Positions 63,639 through 64,000 of a stretch of 64,000 nucleotides of DNA are shown one piece after another. The DNA comes from CBDBBY01 sp965205055 (lineage in GTDB: Bacteria > Pseudomonadota > Alphaproteobacteria > Rhodobacterales > Rhodobacteraceae): NCBI GenBank assembly GCA_965205055.1, contig OZ242030.1, forward strand, positions 2,542,001 to 2,606,000. The letters are read 5' to 3'. How positions within the stretch are numbered: position 1 is the first letter of the stretch; every line of letters starts with the position of its first letter. Under the pieces are notes generated by a model. That model was not told the DNA's origin. It did not search any database and saw only the letters and a list, made by a program, of their open reading frames with translations. A program made the position numbers and the translations under genes.

Positions 63639-64000
63639 ATGAAGCTTGTCCGCACAACTTTTGCCGGGGCAATTCTTGCCGTGGCCACAGCGACCGCACC
63701 AGCGTTTGCTGAGACATTGAAAGCCGAAGGCGGCTCTGCCGCTGGGCTTTCGGCCTTGGTGCCACAGTTGTTGTCGAAGTACGTGGCTGACAGCCACGAA
63801 GTTCGCGTCAACGTTGACCAAACCCTTACACGTGCAACGCTGAAAGTTGCGACCGGCGCTATCGATATTGCAAGCACACCGGCTGGTGCGTTCGCAAAAA
63901 TGGAAGTCGGCAAAGGGCCCTATATAAAGCTGGGCGAAGAAGCGATTGAAGCGTCCGCGAACGTACGTTCGCTGTTTGCGTTCCTTGGTGGCCACGTGCA
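63639..64000 (+). CDS. TAXI-family TRAP solute-binding protein, 3' end beyond the window
   Basis: Open from ATG 63639 to the window edge (about 120 residues). AGGGAGGA precedes by five bases. Signal peptide MKLVRTTFAGAILAVATATA then PAFAET; cleavage after AFA near residue 23. The mature start (KAEGGSAAGLSALVPQLLSKYV, TLKVATGAIDIASTPAGAFAKM) fits TAXI binding proteins. A permease gene is expected downstream. Confidence 0.8.
   Translation, partial: MKLVRTTFAGAILAVATATAPAFAETLKAEGGSAAGLSALVPQLLSKYVADSHEVRVNVDQTLTRATLKVATGAIDIASTPAGAFAKMEVGKGPYIKLGEEAIEASANVRSLFAFLGGHV

Noticed and set aside
1..64000. tRNA, rRNA, CRISPR arrays, prophage modules
   Set aside because: None recognised on reading both strands; a tRNAscan or Infernal run would be needed to exclude small RNA genes.

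Overview
The window is GC-rich DNA from what is most likely an alphaproteobacterium, with a Rhodobacterales- or Rhodospirillales-like gene repertoire. The signs are single-chain GcvP, TAXI-type TRAP transporters, an HpbD-like betaine epimerase, a CoxMSL-type molybdenum hydroxylase, many LysR/RpiR regulators and tight ATGA-overlapped operons. The load of insertion sequences and broken accessory genes is heavy, as in a host-associated or otherwise relaxed-selection genome. No rRNA, tRNA or CRISPR array was seen.

Layout. 0-2.4 kb: 5'-truncated MttB-family methyltransferase plus a GcvT-like protein. 2.4-4.3 kb: gene-poor, with a small secreted protein and fragments of IS21 and ISKra4 elements. 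4.3-8.7 kb: glycine cleavage genes gcvT-gcvH-gcvP. 8.7-12.7 kb: an ISNCY-like transposase split by a complete IS21 element with a 5-bp target duplication. 12.7-13.8 kb: DUF433/DUF5615 toxin-antitoxin pair with an amber stop in the toxin. 14.07-15.36 kb: decayed ISKra4-type element with both ends. 15.6-26.0 kb: catabolic island (ureohydrolase, SDR, CE4 deacetylase/imidase-like, LysR, NitT/TauT-type ABC transporter, three-subunit molybdenum hydroxylase). 26-28 kb: DMT exporter, regulator remnant, broken BrnT plus BrnA. 28.3-33.8 kb: LysR-TAXI-TRAP-sulfatase operon. 34-38.6 kb: DMT exporter, ArsR-like regulator, BrnTA, a small membrane protein, VapBC. 38.9-49.7 kb: betaine/imino-acid island with an RpiR regulator. 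49.8-51.1 kb: frameshifted HigBA and a mosaic of transposase and aminotransferase scraps. 51.4-59.1 kb: amidase, broken XRE-cupin regulator, polar amino-acid ABC transporter, class III aminotransferase, broken acetylpolyamine-deacetylase-like gene. 59.1-60.8 kb: IS110 element with a structured left flank. 60.8-62.6 kb: visibly more AT-rich decayed block. 62.6-64 kb: LysR and a divergent TAXI binding protein cut by the window end.

How the genes fit together (inference). Several blocks converge on methylated amines and one-carbon units. The 39-49 kb island (Rieske demethylase, FAD/GcvT-fusion demethylating dehydrogenase, HpbD-like epimerase, two further enolase-superfamily enzymes, aminotransferase) looks like a proline-betaine or hydroxyproline-betaine pathway. 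Its methylene-THF output, and that of the MttB/GcvT pair, would meet the glycine cleavage system. The 15.6-26 kb island reads as uptake, hydroxylation and ring opening of a nitrogen heterocycle whose identity the sequence does not give.
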